NCBI GenBank assembly: GCA_934569215.1
Contig: CAKTKF010000115.1
Span: 1-5,151 of the forward strand
Length of the DNA: 5,151 nucleotides
Reading direction: 5' to 3'
Source: an uncultured Oscillospiraceae bacterium
Lineage (GTDB): Bacteria; Bacillota; Clostridia; Oscillospirales; Oscillospiraceae
Position numbers and translations under genes: made by a program
Shown: positions 1-5,151 of the stretch, piece after piece
How positions within the stretch are numbered: position 1 is the first letter of the stretch
Layout: each line of letters begins with the position of its first letter
The notes under the pieces: generated by a model
What the model saw: the letters and a program-made list of their open reading frames with translations, nothing else
Database searches by the model: none
Told to the model about the DNA's origin: nothing

Positions 1-330
1 CCGGAGATCAATGTGCTGATCGGCTTCAACGAGCCGCTGGCCGTGGGCGTTGCCCAGGCGGTGGACTCCCTGGGGCTGACGGGGCAGGTACATGCCGTGT
101 CCTTCGACAGCAACATCAACTGCATCGAGCTGCTGCAAACCGGGGCGGTGGCCGCCCTGGTGGTGCAGAATTCCTACGCCATGGGGTATCTGGGCGTAGA
201 AAAGGCGTGGCAGGTTTTGCAGGGGGAGAAATTCGATTCCACGGCGCTCATCGACACCGCGACCACCATCGTCACCAAAGAAAATATGTTTACCATGGAG
301 AGCCAGAAGGCCATGTTTTCCTTCAGTTGA
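1..330 (+). CDS. Sugar-binding-protein-like protein, C-terminal part (5' end outside window)
   Basis: The reading frame is open from base 1 and ends at TGA 328-330, giving the last 109 residues of a protein whose start is not in the window. The sequence matches the second lobe of type I periplasmic-binding folds (Peripla_BP_4 / RbsB-like): a NEPLAVGVAQAVDSLG stretch like the usual 'ND-MA-GA--A---G' helix, a VSFDSN segment carrying the ligand-site Asp, then TGAVAALVVQNSYAMGYLGV, like the usual 'G---A-V-Q-P--MG' segment. The IDTATTIVTKENM ending is typical of binding proteins and unlike the usual end of LacI-family repressors. No membrane segment or kinase domain follows. It could be a transporter binding protein or an extracytoplasmic sugar sensor working with a two-component system. 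A LacI-type regulator is less likely. The sugar cannot be named. It lies 198 bases upstream of mglB on the same strand. Confidence 0.75.
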   Translation, partial: PEINVLIGFNEPLAVGVAQAVDSLGLTGQVHAVSFDSNINCIELLQTGAVAALVVQNSYAMGYLGVEKAWQVLQGEKFDSTALIDTATTIVTKENMFTMESQKAMFSFS

Positions 331-351
331 TCGGCTTGCTTGCAATTTCCA

Positions 352-394
352 CCGTTTTTTAGGACTTATTGCACAAAAACGGAACGCGTTTTTT
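352..394 (+). repeat. A/T-rich inverted repeats with a shared middle arm
   Basis: The arm AAAAACGG (375-382) is the exact reverse complement of CCGTTTTT (352-359). Its first seven bases (375-381) also pair with CGTTTTT (387-393). The middle arm can therefore form a stem with either side, but not with both at once. The second hairpin ends in a run of T (389-394), so it could act as a weak terminator for the upstream gene. An 8-bp palindrome, AACGCGTT (383-390), sits inside and could be an operator core. The stems are A/T-rich and weak, so none of these roles is certain. Confidence 0.35.
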
Positions 395-457
395 GGAGGC
401 GGCAAAATTTTTTGAGAAAATCCGCGAGGAAAAATGACTGTGAAAAAAATCCGTATC

Positions 458-471
458 TGATACAATATAAT
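458..471 (+). promoter_or_regulatory. Probable mglB promoter (overlapping -10 elements)
   Basis: TGATACAAT (458-466) fits the extended -10 form TGnTATAAT with one mismatch. It is followed at once by a perfect TATAAT at 466-471. No good -35 hexamer lies 16-18 bases upstream of either, which fits an extended -10 promoter or one that needs an activator. Transcription would start near 473-480, leaving a leader of about 50 bases before the mglB start. No convincing catabolite-responsive (cre) site was found by eye nearby. Confidence 0.55.
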
Positions 472-514
472 CACGGTGAAGCCAACCCGGCGAAACCGAA
501 AAAACGAAATTTAT

Positions 515-520
515 GGAGGA
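515..520 (+). promoter_or_regulatory. mglB ribosome binding site
   Basis: GGAGGA lies 8 bases before ATG 529. It decides the start: the same frame stays open back to an ATG at 340, but that ATG has no such site and would put 63 non-conserved residues in front of a perfect lipoprotein signal peptide. The 340 ATG also lies upstream of the likely promoter. Confidence 0.9.
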
Positions 521-528
521 AAAAAGCA

Positions 529-1701
529 ATGAAAAAGGCACTTGCATTGCTGCTCGCGCTTGTCATGGTGATCTCCATGGCCGCCTGCGGCTCCAAGACC
601 ACCACCCCCAGCACTAACGCTGCTACCACCCCCGCTCCCGCAGGGAACGAGACCGAGGCTCAGGTCGAAGCTTCCGAGCTGAAGGTCGGCGTGTTCTACT
701 ACACCTTCGCCGATACCTACATTTCCAGCGTCCGTACCGCTCTGGACGCACAGCTGGACAGCCTGGGCGTTACCTACAACAACTTCGACGGCAACAACAA
801 CCAGACCACCCAGAACGAGCAGATCCAGACCGCCGTTACCGACGGCTACAACCTGCTGGTCGTCAACATGGTCACCTCTGGCTCCCCCGACGTTGCCAAC
901 GAGATCATCTCTCTGGCAAACGGCACCCCCGTTATCTTCTTCAACCGCGCCATCGAGGCTGACGGCGAGGAAGGCACCGTTCTGAACGCCAACACCAACA
1001 TCTGCTTCATCGGCACCGACGCTCCCGAAGCCGGTCACCTGCAGGGCAAGATGGTCGGCGAGTACCTGCTGGCCAACTGGGACACCGTTGACCTGAACGG
1101 CGACGGCAAGATCTCCTACGCCATGTTCAAGGGCGACGAGGCCAACGTGGAAGCCATCTACCGCACCCAGTACGGTGTTGAGGACGCCGACGCTGTCCTG
1201 ACCGCTGCCGGCAAGCCCGCTCTGGAGTACTTCGACGCTTCCAACTCCTCCAAGTATCAGGTCGACCTGGGCGGCGCCTGGAGCGCACAGGCTGCTCTGG
1301 ACTACATGAACACCAACCTGTCCCAGTACAACGAGGCCAACGGCAACATGATCGAGCTGATCATCTGCAACAACGACAACATGGCTGAAGGCGCTATCTC
1401 CGCTCTGGAAGCTGCCGGCTACAACACCGGTGCCGAGGGCGTGACCACCATCCCCGTGTTCGGCGTTGACGCTACCGACGCTGCCAAGGAGCTGATCGCT
1501 GCCGGCAAGATGACCGGTACCGTCAAGCAGGACGCCGAGGGCATGGCCGCCGCCATCGCCGATGTCGTCAAGGCTACCGGTGAAGGCACCGCCATGGCTG
1601 ACGCCGTCGCTGCCACCGCCGGCACCAATGCCGAGATGTACTCCATCGCCGACGGCATTGCCAACAAGCTGTTCGTCGCCTACGCCGCCTACACCAAGTA
1701 A
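529..1701 (+). CDS. mglB: Galactose/glucose-type ABC transporter substrate-binding lipoprotein MglB
   Basis: This 390-residue protein captures a hexose outside the membrane and delivers it to MglA/MglC. Residues 1-20 are a lipoprotein signal peptide (MKK, hydrophobic core, lipobox MAAC with Cys20), followed by a Thr/Pro/Ala-rich linker to about residue 48. Two Peripla_BP_4 lobes follow. The loop DLNGDGKIS (188-196) matches the EF-hand-like calcium site of E. coli MglB, with the supporting Glu at 276. Aligned by motif to mature E. coli MglB, the pocket keeps Asp62 (D14), Asn139 (N91), Arg212 (R158), Trp251 (W183), Asn282 (N211) and Asp314 (D236). It differs at Tyr64 (F16), Asn206 (H152), Glu208 (D154) and Gln334 (N256), so the ligand may not be exactly D-galactose/D-glucose. 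In the mature part Leu is always CTG and Asn almost always AAC, a bias typical of very highly expressed genes. The family is clear; the exact sugar is not. Confidence 0.92.
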   Translation: MKKALALLLALVMVISMAACGSKTTTPSTNAATTPAPAGNETEAQVEASELKVGVFYYTFADTYISSVRTALDAQLDSLGVTYNNFDGNNNQTTQNEQIQTAVTDGYNLLVVNMVTSGSPDVANEIISLANGTPVIFFNRAIEADGEEGTVLNANTNICFIGTDAPEAGHLQGKMVGEYLLANWDTVDLNGDGKISYAMFKGDEANVEAIYRTQYGVEDADAVLTAAGKPALEYFDASNSSKYQVDLGGAWSAQAALDYMNTNLSQYNEANGNMIELIICNNDNMAEGAISALEAAGYNTGAEGVTTIPVFGVDATDAAKELIAAGKMTGTVKQDAEGMAAAIADVVKATGEGTAMADAVAATAGTNAEMYSIADGIANKLFVAYAAYTK

Positions 1702-1716
1702 GTTATAAGAACCCAA

Positions 1717-1747
1717 AAGGGCAGCCGCTGCTGTGGCGGCTGCCCTT
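1717..1747 (+). terminator. Intercistronic hairpin between mglB and mglA
   Basis: The arms AAGGGCAGCCGC (1717-1728) and GCGGCTGCCCTT (1736-1747) form a perfect 12-bp GC-rich stem with a 7-base loop, starting 15 bases after the mglB stop. Only TT follows, with no U tract, so full intrinsic termination is unlikely. Such hairpins after binding-protein genes commonly block 3' exonucleases and cause partial termination, so the binding protein is made in excess over the ATPase and permease. That role is inferred here. Confidence 0.75.
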
Positions 1748-1772
1748 CACAGCTAAGCATGCTAGCGAAAAA

Positions 1773-1777
1773 GGAGG
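1773..1777 (+). promoter_or_regulatory. mglA ribosome binding site
   Basis: GGAGG, within AAGGAGGGG (1771-1779), lies 9 bases before GTG 1787. This spacing favours the GTG start over the next in-frame ATG at 1811, which would cut into the first strand of the ATPase domain. Confidence 0.85.
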
Positions 1778-1786
1778 GGAATCCAG

Positions 1787-3286
1787 GTGGAGCAAACCGT
1801 ACTGCTCCGGATGACGGATATCACAAAAACCTTTCCCGGCGTCAAAGCGCTGGATCATGTCAGCCTGGAGGTCAAGGCAGGCACCGTACACGCGCTGATG
1901 GGCGAGAACGGCGCCGGCAAATCCACGCTGATGAAATGCCTGTTCGGCATTTACGCCAAGGACAGCGGCCATATTTATCTGGAAGGCCGCGAGGTCAATT
2001 TCACCAGCTCCAAGGAGGCGCTGAATAACGGCGTCGCCATGGTTCACCAGGAGCTGAATCAGGCGCTCAAGCGGACTGTCATGGACAATCTGTGGCTGGG
2101 GCGCTATCCCAAGGTCGCGGGCTTTATTGTGGACGAGCACAAGATGCTTCGCGATACCAAAGCAATTTTTGAAGAGCTCGGCATCGATGTCGACCCCCAT
2201 CGGGTCATGAGTACGATGCCGGTTTCCCAGCGTCAAATGGTGGAGATCGCAAAGGCCGTCTCCTATCACTCGAAAGTCATCGTATTTGATGAACCCACGT
2301 CCTCGCTGACCGAGGAAGAGGTTGAGCATCTGTTCAGGATCATCAACATGCTCCGGGACCGCGGCATGGGCATCATCTATATTTCCCATAAAATGGCGGA
2401 GATCAAGCGCATCTCCGACGAGATCACCGTCATGCGCGACGGCCAGCTGGTGGCGACCCGTCCGGCGTCCGAGCTGGAGATGAACGACATCATCCGTCTC
2501 ATGGTCGGCCGGGAGCTTGGCAACCAGTTTCCCCCGAAGACCAACAAGCCCGGCGAGGTCTATTTGCAGGTCGAGCACCTGACGGGACTGTACAATAATC
2601 TGCGGGACGTTTCCTTCACCGCCCGGCGGGGCGAGATCGTGGGTCTGGCCGGTCTGGACGGCAGCGGCCGGACGGAGACGCTGGAAACCATGTTCGGCGT
2701 CGCTACCCGCAAGAGCGGCCGCATCCTGCTGGACGGCAAGGAGTGCAAGAATCTGAATCCCCGGCAGTCCATCAAGAACAACTTTGCCCTGCTCACCGAG
2801 GAGCGCCGGGCGACGGGTATTTTCGGAATCCTGGACATCCGGGAAAATTCCGTCATTTCCAGTCTGGACAGGCACAAGCGGGCGGGCTTCGTCCTCAGCG
2901 ACAAGTCCATGAAGAAGGACACCCAGTGGTCCATCGACGCCATGCACACCAAGACGCCCACCCAGGAGACGAAGATCCGCAGCCTGTCCGGCGGCAACCA
3001 GCAGAAGGTCATCATCGGCCGCTGGCTGCTCACCGAGCCGGACGTGCTGCTGCTTGACGAGCCGACGCGGGGCATCGACGTCGGTGCGAAATACGAGATC
3101 TACCAGCTGATCCTCGATCTGGCGAACAAAGGCAAGACGGTCATCATGGTTTCGTCCGAAATGCCCGAGCTGCTGGGCGTGTGCGACCGGATTCTCGTCA
3201 TGTCTGGCGGACGGCTGGCCGGTGAAGTCGATGCAAAGACAGCAACGCAGGAGGATATCATGCGTCTTGCGGCGAAGTATGTATAA
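1787..3286 (+). CDS. mglA: Galactose/methyl-galactoside ABC transporter ATP-binding protein MglA
   Basis: This 499-residue cytoplasmic ATPase with two fused nucleotide-binding domains powers sugar import through MglC. Length and layout match the MglA/RbsA/XylG family. Domain 1 has Walker [10 protein letters not shown] (39-47), the Q-loop at HQE (87-89), a weak signature around VSQRQ (146-150), Walker [12 protein letters not shown] (164-174, Asp168/Glu169) and the switch His201. Domain 2 has a degenerate Walker [10 protein letters not shown] (289-297), with Arg in place of Lys, a perfect signature LSGGNQQKV (400-408), Walker [13 protein letters not shown] (420-431), and Ser in place of the switch His in VSSEM. 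The asymmetry is normal for carbohydrate-uptake family 2 (CUT2) transporters: the intact ATP site is formed by the domain 1 Walker motifs and the domain 2 signature. Translation starts at GTG, and the stop lies 12 bases before mglC. The mgl assignment, rather than rbs or xyl, rests mainly on its neighbours. Confidence 0.94.
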   Translation: MEQTVLLRMTDITKTFPGVKALDHVSLEVKAGTVHALMGENGAGKSTLMKCLFGIYAKDSGHIYLEGREVNFTSSKEALNNGVAMVHQELNQALKRTVMDNLWLGRYPKVAGFIVDEHKMLRDTKAIFEELGIDVDPHRVMSTMPVSQRQMVEIAKAVSYHSKVIVFDEPTSSLTEEEVEHLFRIINMLRDRGMGIIYISHKMAEIKRISDEITVMRDGQLVATRPASELEMNDIIRLMVGRELGNQFPPKTNKPGEVYLQVEHLTGLYNNLRDVSFTARRGEIVGLAGLDGSGRTETLETMFGVATRKSGRILLDGKECKNLNPRQSIKNNFALLTEERRATGIFGILDIRENSVISSLDRHKRAGFVLSDKSMKKDTQWSIDAMHTKTPTQETKIRSLSGGNQQKVIIGRWLLTEPDVLLLDEPTRGIDVGAKYEIYQLILDLANKGKTVIMVSSEMPELLGVCDRILVMSGGRLAGEVDAKTATQEDIMRLAAKYV

Positions 3287-3291
3287 GGAGG
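3285..3291 (+). promoter_or_regulatory. mglC ribosome binding site overlapping the mglA stop
   Basis: AAGGAGG begins inside the mglA stop codon TAA (3284-3286) and ends 7 bases before ATG 3299. Ribosomes finishing mglA uncover or occupy this site, which suggests coupled translation of the ATPase and the permease. Confidence 0.85.
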
Positions 3292-3298
3292 CAGCGGT

Positions 3299-4396
3299 AT
3301 GGCAAATCCAGTCAAACAGCTTCAGAGAAAGAGTGAAGAATACCAAAGACTCGACAAGGCGGATCGCCGCCGGTTCTGGTCGGACGGTATCCTGAATAAC
3401 GCGCTGTATATTCTGATGGTCATTTTCATCGTCTATACGGCTATCAAGAACAAGAACTTCCTGTCCGCAGGTTCCATTGCGAACATCGTGTCCCTGGTGG
3501 CGGCATCCCTGCCTATGGCGCTGGGTATCGCGGGCTGTATCGTCCTCACCGGTACCGACCTGTCCGGCGGACGTGTGGTCGGCCTGACCGCGGCTGTCGC
3601 GGGCGCGCTGCTGCAGGATCGCACCATCTCCCGGAAACTTTTCTCCAACCTCCCGGCCATTACCCCGGGTTGGATTCTCCTGACGGTTCTCATTGTCGTC
3701 GCCATCGGCGCGCTGATCGGCATGGTGAACGGCTTCTTCGTGGCCAAGTTCAGCCTGCACCCCTTCATCGTGACCCTGGCCACCCAGCTCATTACCTACG
3801 GCCTGATCCTGATCTTCTTCATGCTCAACGGCAACAACGGACAGCCCGTTTCCGGCCTGTCCCAGGAGTATAAGAATGTGGTTTCCGCGCCCATGATCCA
3901 GTTCGTCACCGGCTCCGGCGCGAAGATCTCCATCCCCTGGTACGTGCTGTACGCCGTGATTTTCGTGGCGCTGATGTGGTTCATCTGGAACAAGACCGCC
4001 TTCGGCAAGAACATGTTCGCCGTCGGCTCCAATGCCGACGCGGCCAAGGTCTCCGGCGTCAACGTATTCTGGACGACGGTAATGGTTCACACCCTGGCCG
4101 GTGCAATGTACGGCGTTACGGGCTTCATTGAAGGCGCCCGTATCAGCTCCATCACCCAGTCGGCGGGACTCAACTACGAGTGCGACGCCATCGCGGCCTG
4201 CGTCATCGGCGGCGTTTCCTTCGTCGGCGGCACCGGCAAGATCAGCGGCATTGTCCTGGGCGTATTCGTGCTGCGGATCATCTTCGTGGCGCTGTCCATG
4301 CTGGGCATCGACCCCTCCATGCAGTACATCATCAAGGGCGGCATCATCCTGGCGGCCTGCTCGCTGGATATGCGGAAATATCTTGCCAAAAAGTAA
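3299..4396 (+). CDS. mglC: Galactose/methyl-galactoside ABC transporter permease MglC
   Basis: This 365-residue inner-membrane protein (BPD_transp_2 family) forms the sugar channel and docks onto MglA. Residues 1-30 are charged and probably cytoplasmic. About ten hydrophobic segments follow, roughly 33-49, 56-72, 73-84, 92-106, 124-147, 153-176, 212-230, 257-277, 295-337 (two spans) and 342-356. Several stretches match E. coli MglC closely from memory: GTDLSGGRVVGL (85-96), NGFFVAKFSLHPFIVTL (144-160), FGKNMFAVG with AAKVSGVNV (235-256), DAIAACVIGGVSF (296-308), and QYIIKGGII near the end (342-350). The GTDLS and DAIAACV motifs favour the galactose type over ribose or xylose permeases. Its N-terminal region is longer than that of the E. 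coli protein (about 336 residues). The last codons contain the -35 hexamer of a promoter that probably serves galT. Confidence 0.94.
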   Translation: MANPVKQLQRKSEEYQRLDKADRRRFWSDGILNNALYILMVIFIVYTAIKNKNFLSAGSIANIVSLVAASLPMALGIAGCIVLTGTDLSGGRVVGLTAAVAGALLQDRTISRKLFSNLPAITPGWILLTVLIVVAIGALIGMVNGFFVAKFSLHPFIVTLATQLITYGLILIFFMLNGNNGQPVSGLSQEYKNVVSAPMIQFVTGSGAKISIPWYVLYAVIFVALMWFIWNKTAFGKNMFAVGSNADAAKVSGVNVFWTTVMVHTLAGAMYGVTGFIEGARISSITQSAGLNYECDAIAACVIGGVSFVGGTGKISGIVLGVFVLRIIFVALSMLGIDPSMQYIIKGGIILAACSLDMRKYLAKK

Positions 4397-4411
4397 ATCA
4401 TGCATTATAAT
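4383..4411 (+). promoter_or_regulatory. Probable galT promoter, near-consensus vegetative type
   Basis: TTGCCA (4383-4388, 5 of 6 matches to TTGACA) and TATAAT (4406-4411, perfect) are separated by exactly 17 bases. The -35 hexamer lies in the last codons of mglC. Transcription would begin near 4417-4419, giving a galT leader of about 130 bases. This is the best vegetative sigma-factor promoter in the window. It implies that galT can be expressed independently of the mgl operon. Confidence 0.7.
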
Positions 4412-4441
4412 AGCGGCAGATGGCCTCCATCTGCCGCTATT
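4409..4441 (+). terminator. Perfect inverted repeat after mglC: terminator-like hairpin or operator
   Basis: The arms 4409-4423 and 4427-4441 are perfect 15-bp reverse complements (core GCGGCAGATGG / CCATCTGCCGC) around CCT. Read as RNA from the mgl operon, this is a very stable hairpin 12 bases after the mglC stop. It has no U tract, so termination may be partial or serve mainly to protect the 3' end. The repeat also overlaps the -10 element and the expected start site of the galT promoter, so it could be a repressor operator in DNA. The two roles are not exclusive. Confidence 0.65.
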
Positions 4442-4460
4442 GTAGAGAAGTGAGGTAACT

Positions 4461-4493
4461 ATGAAAAGCTTCCGGCGCTTGGCCGGAATATGA
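4461..4493 (+). CDS. Possible 10-codon leader ORF upstream of galT
   Basis: ATG 4461 opens a 10-codon frame (MKSFRRLAGI) ending at TGA 4491-4493. A GAGGT element (4452-4456) lies 4 bases before it, a little close but usable. A 7-bp hairpin lies within the ORF. Its stop overlaps an ATG (4490-4492, ATGA) that is in frame with galT and would add 19 residues to it. It may be a leader peptide coupling translation to galT, or chance. It resembles no known leader peptide that I recognise. Confidence 0.2.
   Translation: MKSFRRLAGI
4470..4488 (+). repeat. Small hairpin in the galT leader, first
   Basis: TTCCGGC (4470-4476) and GCCGGAA (4482-4488) are perfect 7-bp arms around a 5-base loop, inside the mini-ORF. 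The hairpin would be part of the galT leader RNA. No U run follows, so it is not a terminator. Confidence 0.45.
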
Positions 4494-4511
4494 CGATATC
4501 AAGACCATCAT

Positions 4512-4529
4512 CGGTTCCCCAAGGAACCG
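4512..4529 (+). repeat. Small hairpin just upstream of the galT ribosome site
   Basis: CGGTTCC (4512-4518) and GGAACCG (4523-4529) are perfect 7-bp arms around CCAA. The stem ends 4 bases before the galT Shine-Dalgarno site, close enough to affect ribosome access or leader stability. Confidence 0.5.
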
Positions 4530-4533
4530 GCAC

Positions 4534-4539
4534 AAGGAG
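4534..4539 (+). promoter_or_regulatory. galT ribosome binding site
   Basis: AAGGAG lies 7 bases before ATG 4547 and 13 before the next in-frame ATG at 4553. It favours 4547 as the start. The earlier in-frame ATG at 4490 has only a weak site in front of it. Confidence 0.8.
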
Positions 4540-4546
4540 CATCCCC

Positions 4547-5151
4547 ATGGCTATGACAACCGAAAACGTTTGGGCAGCGCTGGATTCGCTGCTGGATTAC
4601 GCCAAAAACTGCGGCCTTCTCCATCCGCTGGATGAGACGTTTGCGAGAAATACGCTTCTCTCCCAGCTGCATTTGGAAAGCTACGAAAAACAGGAGCAGC
4701 ACTTTGATTTCCCGGCGTGCCTGAATCTGCTGTGCGACTACGCCGCCCAGGAAGGGCTGATCGCGGACACCATCGCCGAGCGCGATTTGTTTGACACGAA
4801 GCTCATGGGCTTCCTGACACCCCGCCCCTCGGAGGTGGTGCGGGAGTTCCGGTCACGCTATACCCAGTCCCCCAAGGCGGCGACGGACTACTTCTACACC
4901 CTCAGCCAGGATTGCAACTACATCCGCCGCGACCGCATTGCCAAGGACGAGCGCTGGACGGCGGATACGAAATACGGGAAGCTGGAAATCTCTATCAACC
5001 TGTCCAAGCCCGAGAAAGACCCCAGGGATATTGCGGCGGCGAAGCTGAAAAAGGCCTCCGGTTACCCCAAGTGTCTGCTCTGCCCCGAAAACGTGGGCTA
5101 TGCGGGAACCATTTCCCACCCGGCGCGGCAGAATCTGCGGGTCATGCCGGT
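4547..5151 (+). CDS. galT: UDP-glucose--hexose-1-phosphate uridylyltransferase, class II GalT (3' end outside window)
   Basis: GalT transfers UMP from UDP-glucose to galactose-1-phosphate, giving UDP-galactose and glucose-1-phosphate, in the cytoplasmic Leloir pathway. The window holds the first 201 codons and runs off the edge with no stop, so this is roughly the N-terminal 40% of the usual near-500-residue class II enzyme. Diagnostic stretches are the helical N-terminus with LLDYAKNCGLL (15-25), DYFYTLSQDCNYIRRDRI (114-131), LEISINLSKPEKDPRDI (146-162), and SGYPKCLLCPENVGYAG (171-187) followed by HPARQN (191-196). These match the Firmicutes-type GalT family (GalP_UDP_transf) and not the E. 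coli-type class I enzyme. The catalytic His region lies further on and is not seen. The gene starts 150 bases after mglC, behind its own likely promoter, and gives imported galactose a metabolic route. Confidence 0.92.
   Translation, partial: MAMTTENVWAALDSLLDYAKNCGLLHPLDETFARNTLLSQLHLESYEKQEQHFDFPACLNLLCDYAAQEGLIADTIAERDLFDTKLMGFLTPRPSEVVREFRSRYTQSPKAATDYFYTLSQDCNYIRRDRIAKDERWTADTKYGKLEISINLSKPEKDPRDIAAAKLKKASGYPKCLLCPENVGYAGTISHPARQNLRVMP

Noticed and set aside
340..528. 63-residue N-terminal extension of MglB from ATG 340
   Set aside because: It lacks a ribosome site, is rich in Lys/Arg/Asn from A-rich intergenic DNA, spans the promoter, and would bury the lipoprotein signal peptide that starts at 529.
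511..1716. A 401-residue open frame on the - strand over mglB
   Set aside because: It is a low-complexity Gly/Val-rich translation antisense to mglB, produced by the strong codon bias of that gene.
1752..1766. Imperfect palindrome GCTAAGCATGCTAGC before the mglA ribosome site
   Set aside because: Short, with a bulge, and not supported by a promoter nearby; too weak to call as an operator.
2648..3160. Degenerate Walker A and missing switch His in the second MglA domain as signs of a broken gene
   Set aside because: These departures are normal in MglA/RbsA-type tandem ATPases; the frame is intact and full length.
1703..4405. A 900-residue open frame on the - strand covering all of mglA and mglC
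   Set aside because: It lies fully antisense to two genes with clear family motifs. Its product is rich in Asp, His, Gly and Gln with no recognisable domain, which is what the reverse complement of GC-biased codons gives. The opposite frame stays open because codon choice rarely creates reverse stops.
4853..5119. 88-residue open frame on the - strand inside galT
   Set aside because: It is antisense to clearly conserved class II GalT sequence and has no ribosome site or recognisable domain.
1..5151. CRISPR arrays, tRNA/rRNA genes, insertion sequences, phage or defence genes
   Set aside because: No spaced direct repeats, RNA-gene motifs, transposase sequences or terminal repeats were seen; the window is a normal metabolic operon.

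Overview
The window carries a galactose/methyl-galactoside (Mgl-type) ABC importer operon followed by the Leloir-pathway gene galT, all on the + strand. The binding component is a lipoprotein rather than a free periplasmic protein. The Shine-Dalgarno sites are strong GGAGG types, galT is of the Firmicutes-type class II, and the DNA is fairly GC-rich. Together these suggest a Gram-positive-lineage, GC-rich gut clostridium (Oscillospiraceae/Ruminococcaceae-like). This placement is inference from sequence character, not from a database search.

Layout: (1) 1-330, the C-terminal 109 residues of a sugar-binding-protein-like gene whose start lies outside the window. (2) 331-528, a 198-base intergenic region with A/T-rich inverted repeats and a likely extended -10 promoter for the operon. 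(3) 529-1701, mglB, a substrate-binding lipoprotein with an EF-hand-like calcium loop. (4) 1702-1786, a gap with a perfect 12-bp hairpin that probably sets a high mglB to mglA/mglC expression ratio. (5) 1787-3286, mglA, a tandem-domain ATPase with a GTG start. (6) 3299-4396, mglC, the membrane permease, only 12 bases after mglA. (7) 4397-4546, a 150-base gap. A near-consensus promoter runs from the end of mglC into this gap, and the gap also holds a perfect 15-bp inverted repeat over the expected start site, a 10-codon mini-ORF and two small hairpins. (8) 4547 to the window end, the first 201 codons of galT.

How it works together: MglB captures a hexose at the cell surface, MglA and MglC import it using ATP, and GalT moves UMP from UDP-glucose to galactose-1-phosphate. 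The pairing of importer and galT points to galactose use. Compared with E. coli MglB, several sugar-contact positions carry substitutions, so the exact ligand is open. I see no novel system here. The most interesting points are the control region in front of galT, the altered MglB pocket, and the truncated sensor- or binding-like gene upstream.
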